Shown: piece by piece, positions 45,929-58,800 of the stretch | How the letters are laid out: each line of letters begins with the position of its first letter | Position numbering within the stretch: the first letter of the stretch is position 1 | Source of the DNA: Conchocele bisecta | Lineage: Eukaryota > Mollusca > Bivalvia > Lucinida > Thyasiridae | Length of the DNA: 64,000 bases | Assembly (NCBI GenBank): GCA_029237695.1 | Contig: CM055265.1 | Coordinates: forward strand, 215,404,506 to 215,468,505 | Reading direction: 5' to 3' | The notes under the pieces: model-generated | Told to the model about the DNA's origin: nothing | The model's database searches: none | What the model saw: the letters and a program-made list of their open reading frames with translations, nothing else | Position numbers and translations under genes: made by a program

Positions 45929-48900
45929 CACTGTATCCGTATCACTGCCTGATACAACAAGTACATATTGACCCTGATACACTGTATCCGTATCACTGCC
46001 TGATACAACAAGTACAGATGGAAAGGCCCTGATACTCTGTATCTGTATCACTGCCTGATGCAACAAATACAGATTGATTGACCCTGATACACTGTATCAG
46101 TATCACTGCCTGATACAACAAGTACAGATGGAAAGGCCCTGATACTCTGTATCCGTATCACTGCCTGATACAACAAGTACAGATGGATTGACCCTGATTC
46201 ACTGTATCCGTATCACTGCCTGATACAACAAGTACAGATGGTAAGACCCTGATACTCTGTATCTGTATCACTGCCTGATACAACAAATACAGATGGATTG
46301 ACCCTGATACACTGTATCCGTATCACTGCCTGATACAACAAGTACAGATTGATAGACCCTGATACACTGTATCCGTATCACTGCCTGATACAACAAGTAC
46401 AGATGTAGTGACCCTGATACAATGATATCCATATCACTGCCCTGATACAACATGTACAGATGGATTGGCCCTGATACACTGTATCCGTCACTGCCTGATA
46501 CAACAATACATATGGATTGGCCCTGATACTCTGTATCAGTATCACTGCCTGATACAACAAGTACATATGATTGCCCTGATACTCGTATCCGTATCACTGC
46601 CTGATACAACAATACATATTGATTGGCCCTTGTTACTGTATCCGTACACTGCCTATACAACAAGCACAGATCATGACCCTGTACCACTGTATCAAGATCA
46701 AATGCCTGATACAACAAATAAGATGGATTGACCCTGATACACTGTATCTGTATCACTGCCTGATACAACAAGTACAGATGGATTGACCCTGATACACTGT
46801 ATCCATATCACTGCCTGATACAACAAGTACATATTGATAGACCCTGATACACTGTATCCGTATCACTGCCTGATACAACAAGTACAGATGTACTGACCCT
46901 GATACACTGTATCCATATCACTGCCTGATACAACAAGTACAGACGGATTGGCGCTGATACACTGTATCCGTATCACTGCCTGATACAACAAATACAGATG
47001 GATTGACCCTGATACACTGTATCCGTATCACTGCCTGATACAACAAGTACAGATTGATTGACCCTGATACACTGTATCCGTATCACTGCCTGATACAACA
47101 AATACAGATGGATTGACCCTGATACACTGTATCCGTATCACTGCCTGATACAACAAGTACAGATGGATTGACCCTGATACACTGTATCCGTATCACTGCC
47201 TGATACAACACTGTATCCGTATCACTGCCTGATACAACAAGTACAGATGGAAAGGCCCTGATACTCTGTATCCGAATCACTGCCTGATACAACAAATACA
47301 GATGGATTGACCCTGATACACTGTATCCATATCACTGCCTGATACAACAAGTACAGATAGATTGACCCTGATACACTGTATCCGTATCACTGCCTGATAC
47401 AACAAGTACAGATTGATAGACCCTGATACACTGTATCCGTATCACTGCCTGATACAACAAGTACAGATGTACTGACCCTGATACAATGTATCCATATCAC
47501 TGCCTGATACAACAAGTACAGATGGATTGGCCCTGATACACTGTATCCGCTTCACTGCCTGATACAACAAGTACATATGGATTGGCCCTGATACTCTGTA
47601 TCAGTATCACTGCCTGATACAACAAGTACATATGGATTGGCCCTGATACTCTGTATCCGTATCACTGCCTGATACAACAAGTACATATTGATTGGCCCTG
47701 TTAAACTGTATCCGTATCACTGCCTGATACAACAAGCACAGATTCATTGACCCTGATAATACAGTATCACTGCCTGATACAACAAATATAGATGGATTGA
47801 CCCCGATACACTGTATCCGTATCACTGCCTGATACAACAAGTACAGATGGATTGACCCTGATACACTGTATCCATATCACTGCCTGATACAACAAGTATA
47901 TATTGATAGACCCTGATACACTGTATCCGTATCACTGCCTGATACAACAAGTACAGATGTACTGACCCTGATACACTGTATCCATATCACTGCCTTATAC
48001 AACAAGTACAGACGGATTGGCGCTGATACACTGTATCCGTATCACTGCCTGATACAACAATACAGATGGATTGACCCTGATACACTGTATCCGTATCACT
48101 GCCTGATACAACAAGTACAGATTGATTGACCCTGATACACTGTATCCGTATCACTGCCTGATACAACAAGTACAGATGGAAAGGCCCTGATACTCTGTAT
48201 CCGTATCACTGCCTGATACAACAAATACAGATGGATTGACCCTGATACACTGTATCCATATCACTGCCTGATACAACAAGTACAGATAGATTGACCCTGA
48301 TACACTGTATCCATATCACTGCCTGATACAACAAGTACAGATGATAGACCCTGATACACTGTATCCGTATCACTGCCTGATACAACAAGTACAGATGTAC
48401 TGACCCTGATACACTGTATCCATATCACTGCCTGATACAACAAGTACAGATGGATTGGCCCTGATACACTGTATCCGCATCACTGCCTGATACAACAAGT
48501 ACATATGGATTGGCCCTGATACTCTGTATCCATATCACTGCCTGATACAACAAGTACAGATTGATTGGCCATGGTAAACTGTATCCGTATCACTGCCTGA
48601 TACAACAAGCACAGATTCATTGACCCTGATACACTGTATCCGTATCACTGCCTGATACAACAAATATAGATGGATTGACCCTGATACACAGTATACGTAT
48701 CACTGCCTGATACAACAAGTACATATTGATAGACCCTGATACACTGTATCCGTATCACTGCCTGATACAACAAGTACAGATGTACTGACCCTGATACACT
48801 GTATCCATATCACTGCCTGATACAACAAGTACAGATGGATTGGCCCTGATACACTGTATCTGTATCACTGCCTGATAAAACAAGTACAGATTGATTGATC

Positions 48901-51752
48901 CTGATACACTGTATCCGTATCACTGCCTGATACAACAAGTACAGATGGAAAGGCCCTGATACTCTGTATCCGTATCACTGCCTGATACAACAAGTACAGA
49001 TTGATTGATCCTGATACACTGTATCCGTATCACTGCCTGATACAACAAGTACATATTGATAGACCCTGATACACTGTATCTGTATCACTGCCTGATACAA
49101 CAAGTACAGATGTACTGACCCTGATACACTGTATCCATATCACTGCCTGATACAACAAGTACAGATGGATTGGCACTGATACACTGTATCCGTATCACTG
49201 CCTGATACAACAAATACAGATGGATTGACCCTGATACACTGTATCTGGATCACTGCCTGATACAACAAGTACAGATTGATTGACCCTGATACACTGTATC
49301 CGTACCACTGCCTGATACAACAAGTACAGATGGAAAGGCCCTGATACTCTGTATCCGTATCACTGCCTGATACAACAAATACAGATGGATTGACCCTGAT
49401 ACACTGTATCCGTATCACTGCCTGATACAACAAGTACAGATTGATAGACCCTCATACACTGTATCCGTATCACTGCCTGATACAACAAGTACAGATGTAC
49501 TGACCCTGATACACTGTATCCATATCACTGCCTGATACAACAAGTACAGATGGATTGACCCTGATACACAGTATCCGTATCACTGCCTGTTACAACAAGT
49601 ACATATTGATAGACCCTGATACACTGTATCCGTATCACTGCCTGATACAACAAGTACAGATTGATTGACCCTGATACACTGTATCCGTATCACTGCCTGA
49701 TAAAACAAGTACAGATTGATTGATCCTGATACACTGTATCCGTATCACTGCCTGATACAACAAGTACAGATGGAAAGGCCCTGATACTCTGTATCCGTAT
49801 CACTGCCTGATACAACACATACATATTGATTGACCCTGATACACTGTATCTGTATCACTGCCTGATACAACAAATACAGATCCTGATACAACAAGTACAG
49901 ATGGATTGACCCTCATACACTGTATCCGTATCACTGCCTGATACAACAAGTACAGATGGAAAGGCCCTGATACTCTGTATCCGTATCACTGCCTGATACA
50001 ACAAATACAGATGGATTGACCCTGATACACTGTATCCGTATCACTGCCTGACACAATAAGTACAGATGGATTGACCCTGATACACTGTATCCGTATCACT
50101 GCCTGATACAACAAGTACAGATTGATAGACCCTGATACACTGTATCCGTATCACTGCCTGATACAACAAGTACAGATGTACTGACCCTGATATACTGTAT
50201 CCATATCACTGCCTGATACAACAAGTACAGATGGATTGGCCCTGATACACTGTATCCGCATCACTGCCTGATACAACAAGTACATATGGAATGGCCCTGA
50301 TACTCTGTATCCGTATCACTGCCTGATACAACAAGTACAGCTTGATTGGCCCTGGTAAACTGTATCCGTATCACTGCCTGATACAACAAGCACAGACTCA
50401 TTGACCCTGATACACTGTATCCGTATCAGGCAACACTGTATCCGTATCACTGCCTGATACAACAAATATAGATGGATTGACCCTGATACACTGTATCCAT
50501 ATCACTGCCTGATACAACAAGTACAGATGGATTGACCCTGATACACTGTATCCGTATCACTGCCTAATACAACAAGTACATATTGATAGACCCTGATACA
50601 CTGTATCCGTATCACTGCCTGATACAACAAGTGCAGATGTACTGACCCTGATACACTGTATCCATATCACTTCCTGATACAACAAGTACAGATTGATAGA
50701 CCCTGATACACTGTATCCATATCACTGCCTGATACAACAAGTACAGATTGATTGACCCTGATACACTGTATCCGTATCACTGCCTGATACAAGTACAGAA
50801 GTACTGACCCTGATACACTGTATCCGTATCACTGCCTGATACAACAAGTACAGATTGATAGACCCTGATACACTGTATCCGTATCACTGCCTGATACAAC
50901 AAGTACAGATGTACTGACCCTGATATACTGTATCCATATCACTGCCTGATACAACAAGTACAGATGGATTGGCCCTGATGCACTGTATCCGCATCACTGC
51001 CTGATACAACAAGTACATATGGATTGGCCCTGATACTCTGTATCCGTATCACTGCCTGATACAACAAGTACAGCTTGATTGGCCCTGGTAAACTGTATCC
51101 GTATCACTGCCTGATACAACAAGCACAGACTCATTGACCCTGATACACTGTATCCGTATCACTGCCTGATACAACAAATATAGATGGATTGACCCTGATA
51201 CACTGTATCCGTATCACTGCCTGATACAACAAGTACAGATGGATTGACCCTGATACACTGTATCCGTATCACTGCCTAATACAACAAGTACATATTGATA
51301 GACCCTGATACACTGTATCCGTATCACTGCCTGATACAACAAGTACAGATGTACTGACCCTGATACACTGTATCCATATCACTTCCTGATACAACAAGTA
51401 CAGATTGATAGACCCTGATACACTGTATCCGTATCACTGCCTGATACAACAAGTACAGATTGATTGACCCTGATACACTGTATCCGTATCACTGCCTGAT
51501 ACAACAAGTACAGAAGTACTGACCCTGATACACTGTATCCGTATCACTGCCTGATACAACAAGTACAGATGTACTGACCCTGATACACTGTATCCGTATC
51601 ACTGCCTGATACAACAAGTACAGATGGATTGGCCCCGATACTCTGTATCTGTATCACTGCCTGATACAACAAGCACAGATTGATTGGCCCTGATACACTG
51701 TATCCGTATCACTGCCTGATACAACGAGTACAGATGGATTGGCCCTGATACA

Positions 51753-52404
51753 CAGAGATGCCAACATTGGACAAAGCCAAATAGTAATGATTGCGCGAGG
51801 CCGGCATCGACACACGGCCTAACAATGCGAGCCGCCGGTTTGATACGGAGTTCCGAGGCATATCCCTTGCATCCACCCTCAATTCCAAACAAGAAAACTT
51901 TAAATTCAATAAATAAATTACTTATTTATTATATACTCTATAATTTTCAACAGCCTGCCATGATTTAAATTATGAATATAAAGCCTATAGCCAACTAAAA
52001 GAGTTCAGTTTAAATACAAAGGCATACGGCATACAGCATTAGGGTGTGCTGTTGTACTTTATGTACATAGCAAACTGCATTTCTGCGCACACTACCCGAC
52101 TCTGTGCACCCGAAACGGTGAAATGTCGGCCAGAAAAAAAATGCCACCCACGAAAACTCATTACATTTCAAAAAAGAATCTTTACCTTCTTTCGCAACAA
52201 GTACATCTTTCACTGTGTCAGGAAAGATCTATGCTTCATTTCTATTTGCTTTACTAAATCAAAATTTGGAAATTTGTTATTGTTGTTGTTGTTATTAAAA
52301 TCACGTCCAGCCGCTTATTTTTCTAGATGGGACGGGCGTAATAGCGTAGTGGACATACTGAAATAGTAATCATTACGCCCAAATCGTAATGGTTGGCATC
52401 TCTG
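51753..52404. mobile_element. CAGAG-type TIR element, 652 bp, 6-bp duplication GATACA
   Basis: The ends are CAGAGATGCCAAC and GTTGGCATCTCTG. GATACA lies at 51747-51752 and 52405-52410. Its interior differs from the 45330 element, so it is a second family with related ends and the same duplication length. Confidence 0.95.
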
Positions 52405-52899
52405 GATACACTGTATCCATATCACTGCCTGATACAACAAGTACATATTGATAGTCCCTGATACACTGTATCCGTATCACGGCCTGATACAACAAGTACA
52501 GATTGATTGGCCCTGATACACTGTATCTGTATCACTGCCTGATACAACAAGTACATATTGATTGGCCCTGATACACTGTATCCGTATCACTGCCTGATAC
52601 AACAAGTACAGATGGATTGGCCCCGATACACTGTATCCGTATCACTGCCTGATACAACAAGTACAGATGGATTGGCCCCGATACACTGTATCCGTATCAC
52701 TGCCTGATACAACAAGTACAGATGGATTGGCCCTGATACACTCTATCCATATCACTGCCTGATACAACAAGCACAGATTGATTGGCCCTGATACACTGTA
52801 TCCGTACCACTGTCTGATACAACAAGTACAGATTGATTGGCCCTGATACACAGTATCCGTATCACTGTCTGATACAACTAGATTGGTCAGTAAGTGAGG

Positions 52900-54465
52900 C
52901 TTACGGAATACCCCCGCGAGGGCCCAGGTACCCCTAAAATATGTAAACATTTCCAAGTGTGTGGGCTTGTGACCTTGACTCTGGGATTAGCGCGAGCGGC
53001 ATGAACGTGAATTTGTCACAGGGTGGTAGAGGTCCATTGGAGCAATGAGTGTGTGAAATGTGAAGCAGATCCGAGCAAGGAAATAGAAGTTATAACCGAT
53101 TTCTCTGATGTTATGTTTTGTAAAGAGACTACCGTATAACCTCGAATTAACGCCCCCGGAGGCGTTACGTTACATTTACATTTTACAAAAGGGGGGGGGG
53201 GTGGGTGTTTATTAGCCAGTAAAAAAAAAAAAAAAAAAAAAAAAATTACCAGTTTACCGTACCAATTTCAAACACAAATAAGGATTTAAGGATTATTTGT
53301 GTTTGAAATTGGCGGTCATTGGTCATTTTTTATTTTTTTATTTGGGGGGGGGGGGGGGGGGGGCGGGGGGGGGGGGGGGGGGGAGGGCGTTTATTAGGTG
53401 GAAAGGGGGGCGTTAATTCGAGGTTATCGGTATGTATGTGACGTTGAGCGGGGGGGGGGGGATTTGAGGGGATTTGTCACAGCATATGAAATATTAAGAA
53501 TTTTCAATGAAAGAAATAGAAGTTAATAGCATATTTCTCTGATGTTAAGTTTTGTAAAGAGACTAAGTATGTGACCTTGACCTTGGGATCAGCGGGGGTT
53601 GGACAGTCGTAGATTTATCACAGCACGTTAGTACAACCTTAGAGGAATGCACAAGTGAAAATAATAAGAATTTTCAATGAAGGAAATAGAAGTTATAACT
53701 TATTTCTCTGATGTTAAGTTTTGTAAAGAGATGTTAAGTTTTGTAAAGAGACTAAGTATTTGACCTTGACATTGGGATCAGCGGGGTTGGACGGTCATGG
53801 ATTTGGCAACAGCATGGTAGGTATTAGAGCCTTACAGGAATGCACAAGAATGAAATATTAAGATTTAGATGAAGGAAATAGAAGTTAGAACAATATTTCT
53901 CTGATGTTTAAGTTTAAGTTTTGTAAAGAGACAAATAAGTATTTGACCCCATTGACCTTGGGATCAGCGGGGGTGGGCCTTTGGCACCCCCCCCCGTGGA
54001 CGGTCCCGTGGATTTGGCACAGCATGGTAGTAGAGCCTTACAGGAATGCATGTGTGAACTATTAAGCATTTTAGATGAAGGAAATAGAAGTTTTTTTTTT
54101 TTTTAAATTTTTTTTAAAACAATATTTCTACTGATGTTTAAGTTTTGTAAAGAGACCAAGTATTTGACCTTGACCTGGTATCAGCGGGGGTTGGATGGTC
54201 GTGGATTTGGCACAGCATGGTAGTAGAGCCTTACAGGAATACGGACTAAGTATTTGACCTTGACCTTGGGATCTGCGGGGGTTGGACGGTCGTGGATTTG
54301 GCACAGCATGGTAGTAGAGCCTTACAGGAATGCATGTGTGAAATATCAAGCATTTTAGATGAAGGAAATAGAAGTTATAACAATATTTCTCTGATGTTAA
54401 GTTTACGGACGCACGGACGGACGCACAGACGGACACACGGACGGACAACCTGATTCCAGCATAGG
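52900..54465. mobile_element. Tandem-core element, ~175-bp core, in the satellite
   Basis: About six cores with CTCTGATGTTAAGTTTTGTA and GGGATCAGCGGGGGTTGGAC, as at 535-925. It ends in GGACGCACGGACGG repeats at 54405-54445, after which the 55-bp satellite resumes. Confidence 0.82.
53131..53434. mobile_element. TA-flanked TIR MITE with poly-G core
   Basis: CCGTATAACCTCGAATTAAC at the left and GTTAATTCGAGGTTATCGG at the right, flanked by TA. An inner hairpin (AATTTCAAACACAAATA / TATTTGTGTTTGAAATT) and long G and A runs fill the middle. Run lengths may be assembly estimates. Confidence 0.75.
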
Positions 54466-54800
54466 GGGTATAACAAGTATAGATTGATAGTCCCTGATAC
54501 ACTGTATCCATATCACTGCCTGATACAACAAGCACAGATTGATTGGCCCTGATACACTGTATCCGTACCACTGCCTGATACAAGTACAGATTGATTGGCC
54601 CTGATACACTCTATCCGTATCACTGCCTGATACAACAAATACAGATTGATAGACCCTGATACACTGTATCTGTATCACTGCCTGATACAACAAGTACAGA
54701 TTGATTGACCTGATACACTGTATCCGTATCACTGCCTGATACAACAAGTACAGATTGATTGACCCTGATACACTGATTCCGTATCCCTGCCTGATAGAAC
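54466..54800. repeat. 55-bp satellite, right remnant
   Basis: Six further units of the same satellite (GATACACTGTATCC) continue after the tandem-core element and stop about 170 bp before coding segment 3. Confidence 0.93.
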
Positions 54801-54970
54801 ACTAAGCATGCATCAGCATGCATTCGTTCTTTGCGTAGTGAGTTACCTGCGCACTGTACTTCAAATGTCTTCTAAAGTTTTATTACTTCCAATTTACAGT
54901 CCCTATTGACAAACCAATTAGTAAACAGCATTACATAAGCTATATAATGCAGATACACAGGGTGATTTAC

Positions 54971-55838
54971 CTCGTGCACGGATAGATCGTTTTTCATGTC
55001 TCGGGGAAACTGGGCAGTCTCGACTGGGTACTACTTTCTGCTCGTTGTCTTCCCGATTATCGCACAGTTCCTTCCGAAACTTGTATTCAGGATTTGGAAT
55101 ACACACACCAGTTTCAGTATGTGTTCCTGTTTCCGATGTCCATGTTTCTTGACGAGACACAGACAGTGTCGCTGGGACATCTAGACCAGATGGGGCTTGC
55201 AGGCCACCCGATATCTCGACACCACGCAGTATAGGAATACAGGAGCCGAGTTTCTCCTCAAGCACTCGCTCATTGGAATCGTCACTTTTATGAGATTTTT
55301 CCAGAACACCTGGAGTATTTCTTGTGTCGACTATAGACGACAGCGAGGGTGAATTATCACACTGAGACATTGTATTGTTGCCCTGGACATCGGATAGCAA
55401 CTGTGCTGACACTGTTCTACCATCGCATTCATCGTCACAATCCTTGATCAGCAATTTATCAAAGCATGCCAAGGATGTGTCATTCAGTAACATATTGTTA
55501 TCAGTGTTCAACACACGCAATTCATCGCTAGTGATTTCTGTATCATTCTGTTCTGTAGTGACATTAATGGCTAACACAGATGACTCCTTACATGTCGCTT
55601 GCTTGTCCTTCCAAAACATATTGTTATCACTGTTCAACACACGTGATTCCTCATTAGTGATTTCTGTATAATTCTGTTCTGTAGTGGCATCACTGGCTAA
55701 CACAAATGGCTCCTCGCCTGTCGCTTGTTGGTCTTTCTGCAATGTATTTGTATCAATTATAAACACACACGATTCACCACTAGTGATCCCTGTATCATTC
55801 CAATACGTAGTGGCATCACTGGCTAACACAGGTAGCTC
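54971..55838 (-). CDS. IAP/BIR gene, coding segment 3 (42-residue repeats, Ser/Thr/Asp rich)
   Basis: This is the continuation of segment 2 on the other side of the 4.0-kb insertion. A usable acceptor TTATCTTATCAG precedes GAGCTACC at 55838, phase 0, and would drop only seven codons relative to the pre-insertion frame. The donor CACGAG|GTAAAT at 54971 is phase 1. The protein begins with about 2.7 units of a 42-residue repeat (VLASDATTEQNDTEIT followed by VLN-D-NN motifs). It continues Ser/Asp-rich and ends in a basic stretch near RHEKRSIRARG. No catalytic or zinc motif is present. The long open frame with in-phase repeats, not a multiple-of-three accident, argues for coding sequence. It precedes the first BIR exon and probably forms a disordered spacer. 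Confidence 0.78.
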
Positions 55839-55861
55839 CTGATAAGATAACAGGCTTACCT
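55839..55861 (-). other. Seven former codons now outside the likely exon, plus target duplication
   Basis: On the minus strand, the segment between the transposon end and the acceptor at 55838 reads AGGTAAGCC...TTATCAG. It is one copy of the 6-bp target duplication followed by host bases that formerly encoded VSLLSYQ. Because this stretch is a GT...AG stretch of 21 nt within a coding exon, the transposon insertion could convert it into the 3' end of an intron without changing frame. Confidence 0.7.
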
Positions 55862-58800
55862 CAGAGCTGCCAACCCCATGTCGGTCACGAGGAACATGGA
55901 GAGAAAAGGGGGCTATTTTCCGGAACACCACATATGTTTTCCGGAACACAAATCAGTACTCACATATGCATAAATTAACTTTTTTAGAGCCTTGGCCCTC
56001 GTTTCGGGCCACCATGACCAACCGAAAAATCACAATTACACTGCTTGCAAGACGCAAATTCATCACCGCGCTTTGACAGGACCAAATTGGGCCATTGTCT
56101 CGCTGTAATCATTGATGAACAGATGTGTTCTCCTAAATCTTTCGATAAAAAAATACCCAAATTCGTTGGCTGCACGCTTTGGAGCAGACATTTTATGAGT
56201 TTACGTGATGAATAAATCAATATCGCTGAGCGCTTGAAACAACTATTACTACACAACAAGAATCGAAATGGTAAGCGCCTCGGCGAGTATGATTACGGGT
56301 AAATAAAACAAGAGGGCCATGATGGCCCTAATTCGCTCACCTGACTCCATGAAAAAAATTGTGCCATTTTTAGACGGCGGTCATCTTGGATTAAGCGATG
56401 ACTCATTTTACCAAATCTGAAAATGCTTCACCCAAGGATCGGAACTTCCTATGAAGTTTGTCCAGCATCGGCCATGTGGTTCCTGAGACGTTCAAAATCT
56501 CAAATAAATGGACCTTTTGGCGGCCATCATGGATGACATAATCATCCAATTCCGACAAATATTGCGCCAGAACAATCGACTCATCGATACCTTCAATTTG
56601 ATATATGACATGACCATATTCGGTCAAAAATAAAATTTGACACCACGGGCCGCGCCCATTTTTGACCCCGGGGTCACCATTTTCACAACTTTAAAAGAGC
56701 ATTGTACATTGATCATTCCTACCAAGTTTCGTCGAAATCGGGCCAGTGGTTCATGAGAAAAAGATTTTTTAAGAATTTGTGCTATTTTTAGACGGCGGCC
56801 ATCTTGGATTAGCGATTGACCTCCATTATAACAAATTCTGAAAAGGCTTCACCCATGGACCATTAACTGTGAACGTTTATTGGCTACCATGGGCCAAGCG
56901 GTTCATGTGAAGTAGAATTTTTAAATATCTCTAATAAAAGAACGACCTTTTGACCTTTCGGCCGGCCATCTTGGATGACATAACCATCATATTTCGACAA
57001 AAAAAATTCACCAGAGTGATCGCCTCATTGATACCTTCGATTTGATATTATTTAACATGACCAATTATTCGGTCTACAAATAAAAATTTGACCCCAATTT
57101 GACCCCACGGGCCACGCACATTTTTGACCCCGGGGTCACCATTTTAACAACTTTGAAAGAGAATTAGTACATTGATCATTCCTACCAAGTTTCGTCGAAT
57201 CCGGTGGCTGGCGATTTCATGAGAAGATTTTTTAAGAATTTATGCTATTTTTAGACGGCGGCCATCTTGGATTAGCGATGACCTCCATTTTAATTAAATC
57301 TGAAAAGGCTTCACCCATGGGACCATAACTTTTAAGTTTGGCTACCATGGGCCCAAGCGGTTCATGAGAAGAAGAATTTTGAAATCTCTAATAAAAGAAC
57401 ACCTTTTGACCTTTCGGCGGCCATCTTGGATGACATAACCATCAGATTTCGATCAAAAAATGCACCAGAGTGATCGCCTCATTGATACCTTCAATTCGAT
57501 ATATGACTTGACCATATTCGGTCAAAAATAAAAAATTTGACCCCAATTTGAACCCCACGGGCCACGCCCATTTTTGACCCCGGGGTCACCATTTTTAACA
57601 ACTTTGAAAGAGCATTGTACATTGATCATTTCCTACCAAGTTTCGTCGAAATCCGGCTAGCGGTTCATGAGAAGAAGATTTTTGAAGATTTATGCTATTT
57701 TTAGACGGCGGCCATCTTGGATTAGCGATAGACCTCCATTTTAATAAATCTGAAAAGGCTTCACCCATGGAACATAACTTTTAAGTTTGGCTACCATGGG
57801 CCAAGCGGTTCATGTGAAGAAGAATTTTGAAATCTCTAATAAAAGAACAACCTTTTGACCTTTCGGCGGCCATTCTTGGATGACATAACCATCAGATTTC
57901 GACAAAAAAATAAAAATGCACCAGAGTGATCGCCTCTTTGATACCTTCAATTCGATATATGACTTGACCATATTTCGGTCAAAATTAAATTTAAAATTTG
58001 ACCCCAATTTGACCCCACAGGCCACGCCCATTTTTGACCCCGGGGTCAACCATTTTAACAACTTTGAAAGAAGCATTGTACATTGATCATTCCTACCAAG
58101 TTTTCGTTCGAAAACGAAATCCGGCAAGCGCTTCATGAGAAGAAGATTTTTGAAGAATTTATGCTATTTTTTGACGGCGGCCATCTTGGATTAGCGATGA
58201 CCTCCATTTTTAACAAATCTGAAAAGGCTTCACCCATGGACCATAACTTTTAAGTTTGGCTTACCATGGGCCAAGCGATTCATGTGAAGAAGAATTTTGA
58301 AATCTCTAATAAAAGAACAACCTTTTGACCTTTTTGGCGGCCATCTTGGATGACATAACCATCAGATTTCGACAAAAAATAAAATGCACCAGAGTGATCG
58401 CCTCTTTGATACCTTCAATTCGATATATGACTTGACCATATTCGGTCAAAAATAAAATTTGACCCCAATTTGACCCCACGGGCCACGCCCATTTTCGACC
58501 CCAGGGTCACAATTTTAACAACTTTGAAAGAGCATTGTACATTGATCATTCCTACCAAGTTTCGTCGAAATCCGGCTAGCGGTTCATGAGAAGAAGATTT
58601 TTGAAGAATTTAGCTATTTATTTTTAGACGGCAGGCCATCTTGGATTAGCGAATGACCTCCATTTTAACAAATCTGAAAAAATGGCTTCACCCATGGACC
58701 ATAACTTTTAAGTTTGGCTACCATGGGACCAAGCGATTCATGTGAAGAAGAATTTTGAAATCTCTAATAAAAGAACGACCTTTTGGTTGGCGGCCATCTT

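Larger units (their letters stand above)
44155..52880. repeat. 55-bp satellite array with two transposon insertions
   Basis: The unit contains TGCCTGATACAACAAGTACA, GATGGATTGACCCTGATACA and CTGTATCCGTATCAC, 55 bp long. Excluding the insertions at 45330-45928 and 51753-52404, about 135 copies are present. Variants (GATGTACTGACC, GGAAAGGCCCTGATACTC, GGTAAACTG, CACAGACTCATTG) recur in the same order about every 730 bp (50341 and 51074), which marks a higher-order unit of about 13 monomers. The minus strand is stop-poor in all frames, so its apparent proteins are artefacts. Confidence 0.96.

Noticed and set aside
44188..54747. Many minus-strand open frames (LYQAVIRIQCIR, SGSDTDTVYQ type)
   Set aside because: The 55-bp satellite cycles through all three frames every 165 nt; the same residues recur in every frame.
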